This document shows positions 24,901 to 25,396 of a DNA stretch of 25,396 bases, one piece after another (position 1 is the stretch's first letter; every line of letters begins with the position of its first letter). The stretch is from Promethearchaeota archaeon (GTDB lineage: Archaea > Asgardarchaeota > Lokiarchaeia > Sigynarchaeales > SOKP01): positions 1 through 25,396 of the forward strand of contig JAHLWJ010000026.1 in assembly GCA_019057975.1 (NCBI GenBank), given 5' to 3'. A program made the position numbers and the translations under genes. Below the pieces are notes generated by a model. The model had not been told where the DNA came from. It worked only from the letters and a program-made list of their open reading frames with translations, and searched no databases.

Positions 24901-25396
24901 ATGAACAATACCAAGAAAATCAAGTTAAAAATTATTATAATCGGAGAACCAGCAGTTGGTAAAACTAGTTTAGTCAAAAAGTTTATTTCGGGGCAATTCT
25001 CTAAAGATTATCGCTCCAGTATTGGAACTAATATCTATACTAAAAAAATAATGCTAGAGAAAGACACAGATGCGACTCTTCAGGTTTGGGATATTGCTGG
25101 ACAAGAAAGATGGATTAATATGAGGCATTCATATTATTCAGGTGCTAAAGGTGTAATAATTGTAGGGGATTTAACAAGGAGAAATACATTCAATCAAATC
25201 GAAAAATTTTGGGTGCCAGATATAAAACAATACTGTCCTATTGCACCAATTATCTTAATTGCTAATAAAAGAGATTTATCTAGCAAATTAGGCGAACAAG
25301 AGATTAGTTCTTTAAGCAAACGTATTAATGCCGAATCAGAGTTTTTTACTTCAGCTAAAACAGGTGAAAATGTTGAATTGGCATTTAAGATGATAT
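24901..25396 (+). CDS. Rab/Ras-like small GTPase (3' end cut by window)
   Basis: 165 residues of an open frame starting at ATG 24901 and running off the window. All G-motifs are present: G1 GEPAVGKTS (15-23), switch I Thr T43 in SIGTNIY, G3 WDIAGQE (63-69, with Gln68 for hydrolysis), G4 NKRD (122-125) and G5 TSAKTG (150-155). WDIAGQE with YYSGAKGVIIVGDLT is the Rab-type signature. Small GTPases of this kind are strongly expanded in Asgard archaea, where they are thought to act with longin/roadblock regulators. The C-terminus, where a eukaryotic Rab would bear prenylated cysteines, is outside the window. The start has AGGT about 12 nt upstream. Confidence 0.93.
   Translation, partial: MNNTKKIKLKIIIIGEPAVGKTSLVKKFISGQFSKDYRSSIGTNIYTKKIMLEKDTDATLQVWDIAGQERWINMRHSYYSGAKGVIIVGDLTRRNTFNQIEKFWVPDIKQYCPIAPIILIANKRDLSSKLGEQEISSLSKRINAESEFFTSAKTGENVELAFKMI

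Overview
The window looks like chromosomal DNA from an archaeon, most probably an Asgard (Lokiarchaeia-like) archaeon. It is AT-rich (roughly 70 percent A+T by eye), gene-dense and intronless. It carries a Rab-like small GTPase, a HdrC-type iron-sulfur protein, coenzyme F420 genes and the archaeal two-protein (LipS1/LipS2) lipoyl synthase. Alongside these are several genes of bacterial character (triosephosphate isomerase, the catalytic body of leucyl-tRNA synthetase). The lineage assignment is inferred from gene content only.

Layout. 1-1407 (+): hdrC and a bacterial-type tpiA. 1479-5301 (-): an unrecognised, possibly longin-like protein and leuS. 5491-10722 (+): a tightly packed five-gene operon, lipS2 - lplA/lipM-like - lipS1 - cofE/nitroreductase fusion (FbiB architecture) - cofD. 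It joins lipoyl-group assembly with F420 biosynthesis. 10732-22398 (-): a seven-gene membrane/surface cluster, read from 22398 downwards. It holds a 1249-residue transglutaminase-fold/Ig-like ectoprotein, an Ig-like membrane protein with a cytoplasmic helical tail, a small soluble paralogue of that tail, a DUF4350-type membrane protein, a MoxR AAA+ ATPase, a DUF58 protein and a coiled-coil multi-pass membrane protein. 22646-24783 (-): a proline-rich/coiled-coil/zinc-ribbon protein and a class II histone-deacetylase-family enzyme. 24901 to the end (+): a Rab-like GTPase cut by the window edge.

Most notable points. (1) The MoxR and DUF58 genes both extend upstream of their first ATG/GTG/TTG, in frame and with conserved family N-termini. 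In each, a Shine-Dalgarno motif sits 6-7 nt before an ATA codon, which suggests AUA initiation. (2) The transglutaminase-like domain has lost its catalytic Cys and His, so the surface cluster is probably a MoxR-controlled assembly or adhesion system and not a protein cross-linking enzyme. (3) The CofE-nitroreductase fusion implies the dehydro-F420 (PEP) route in an archaeon. (4) leuS looks like a bacterial catalytic body joined to an archaeal-type C-terminus.

No rRNA, tRNA, CRISPR array, insertion sequence or phage gene was seen, and no gene-free stretch exceeds 300 bases.
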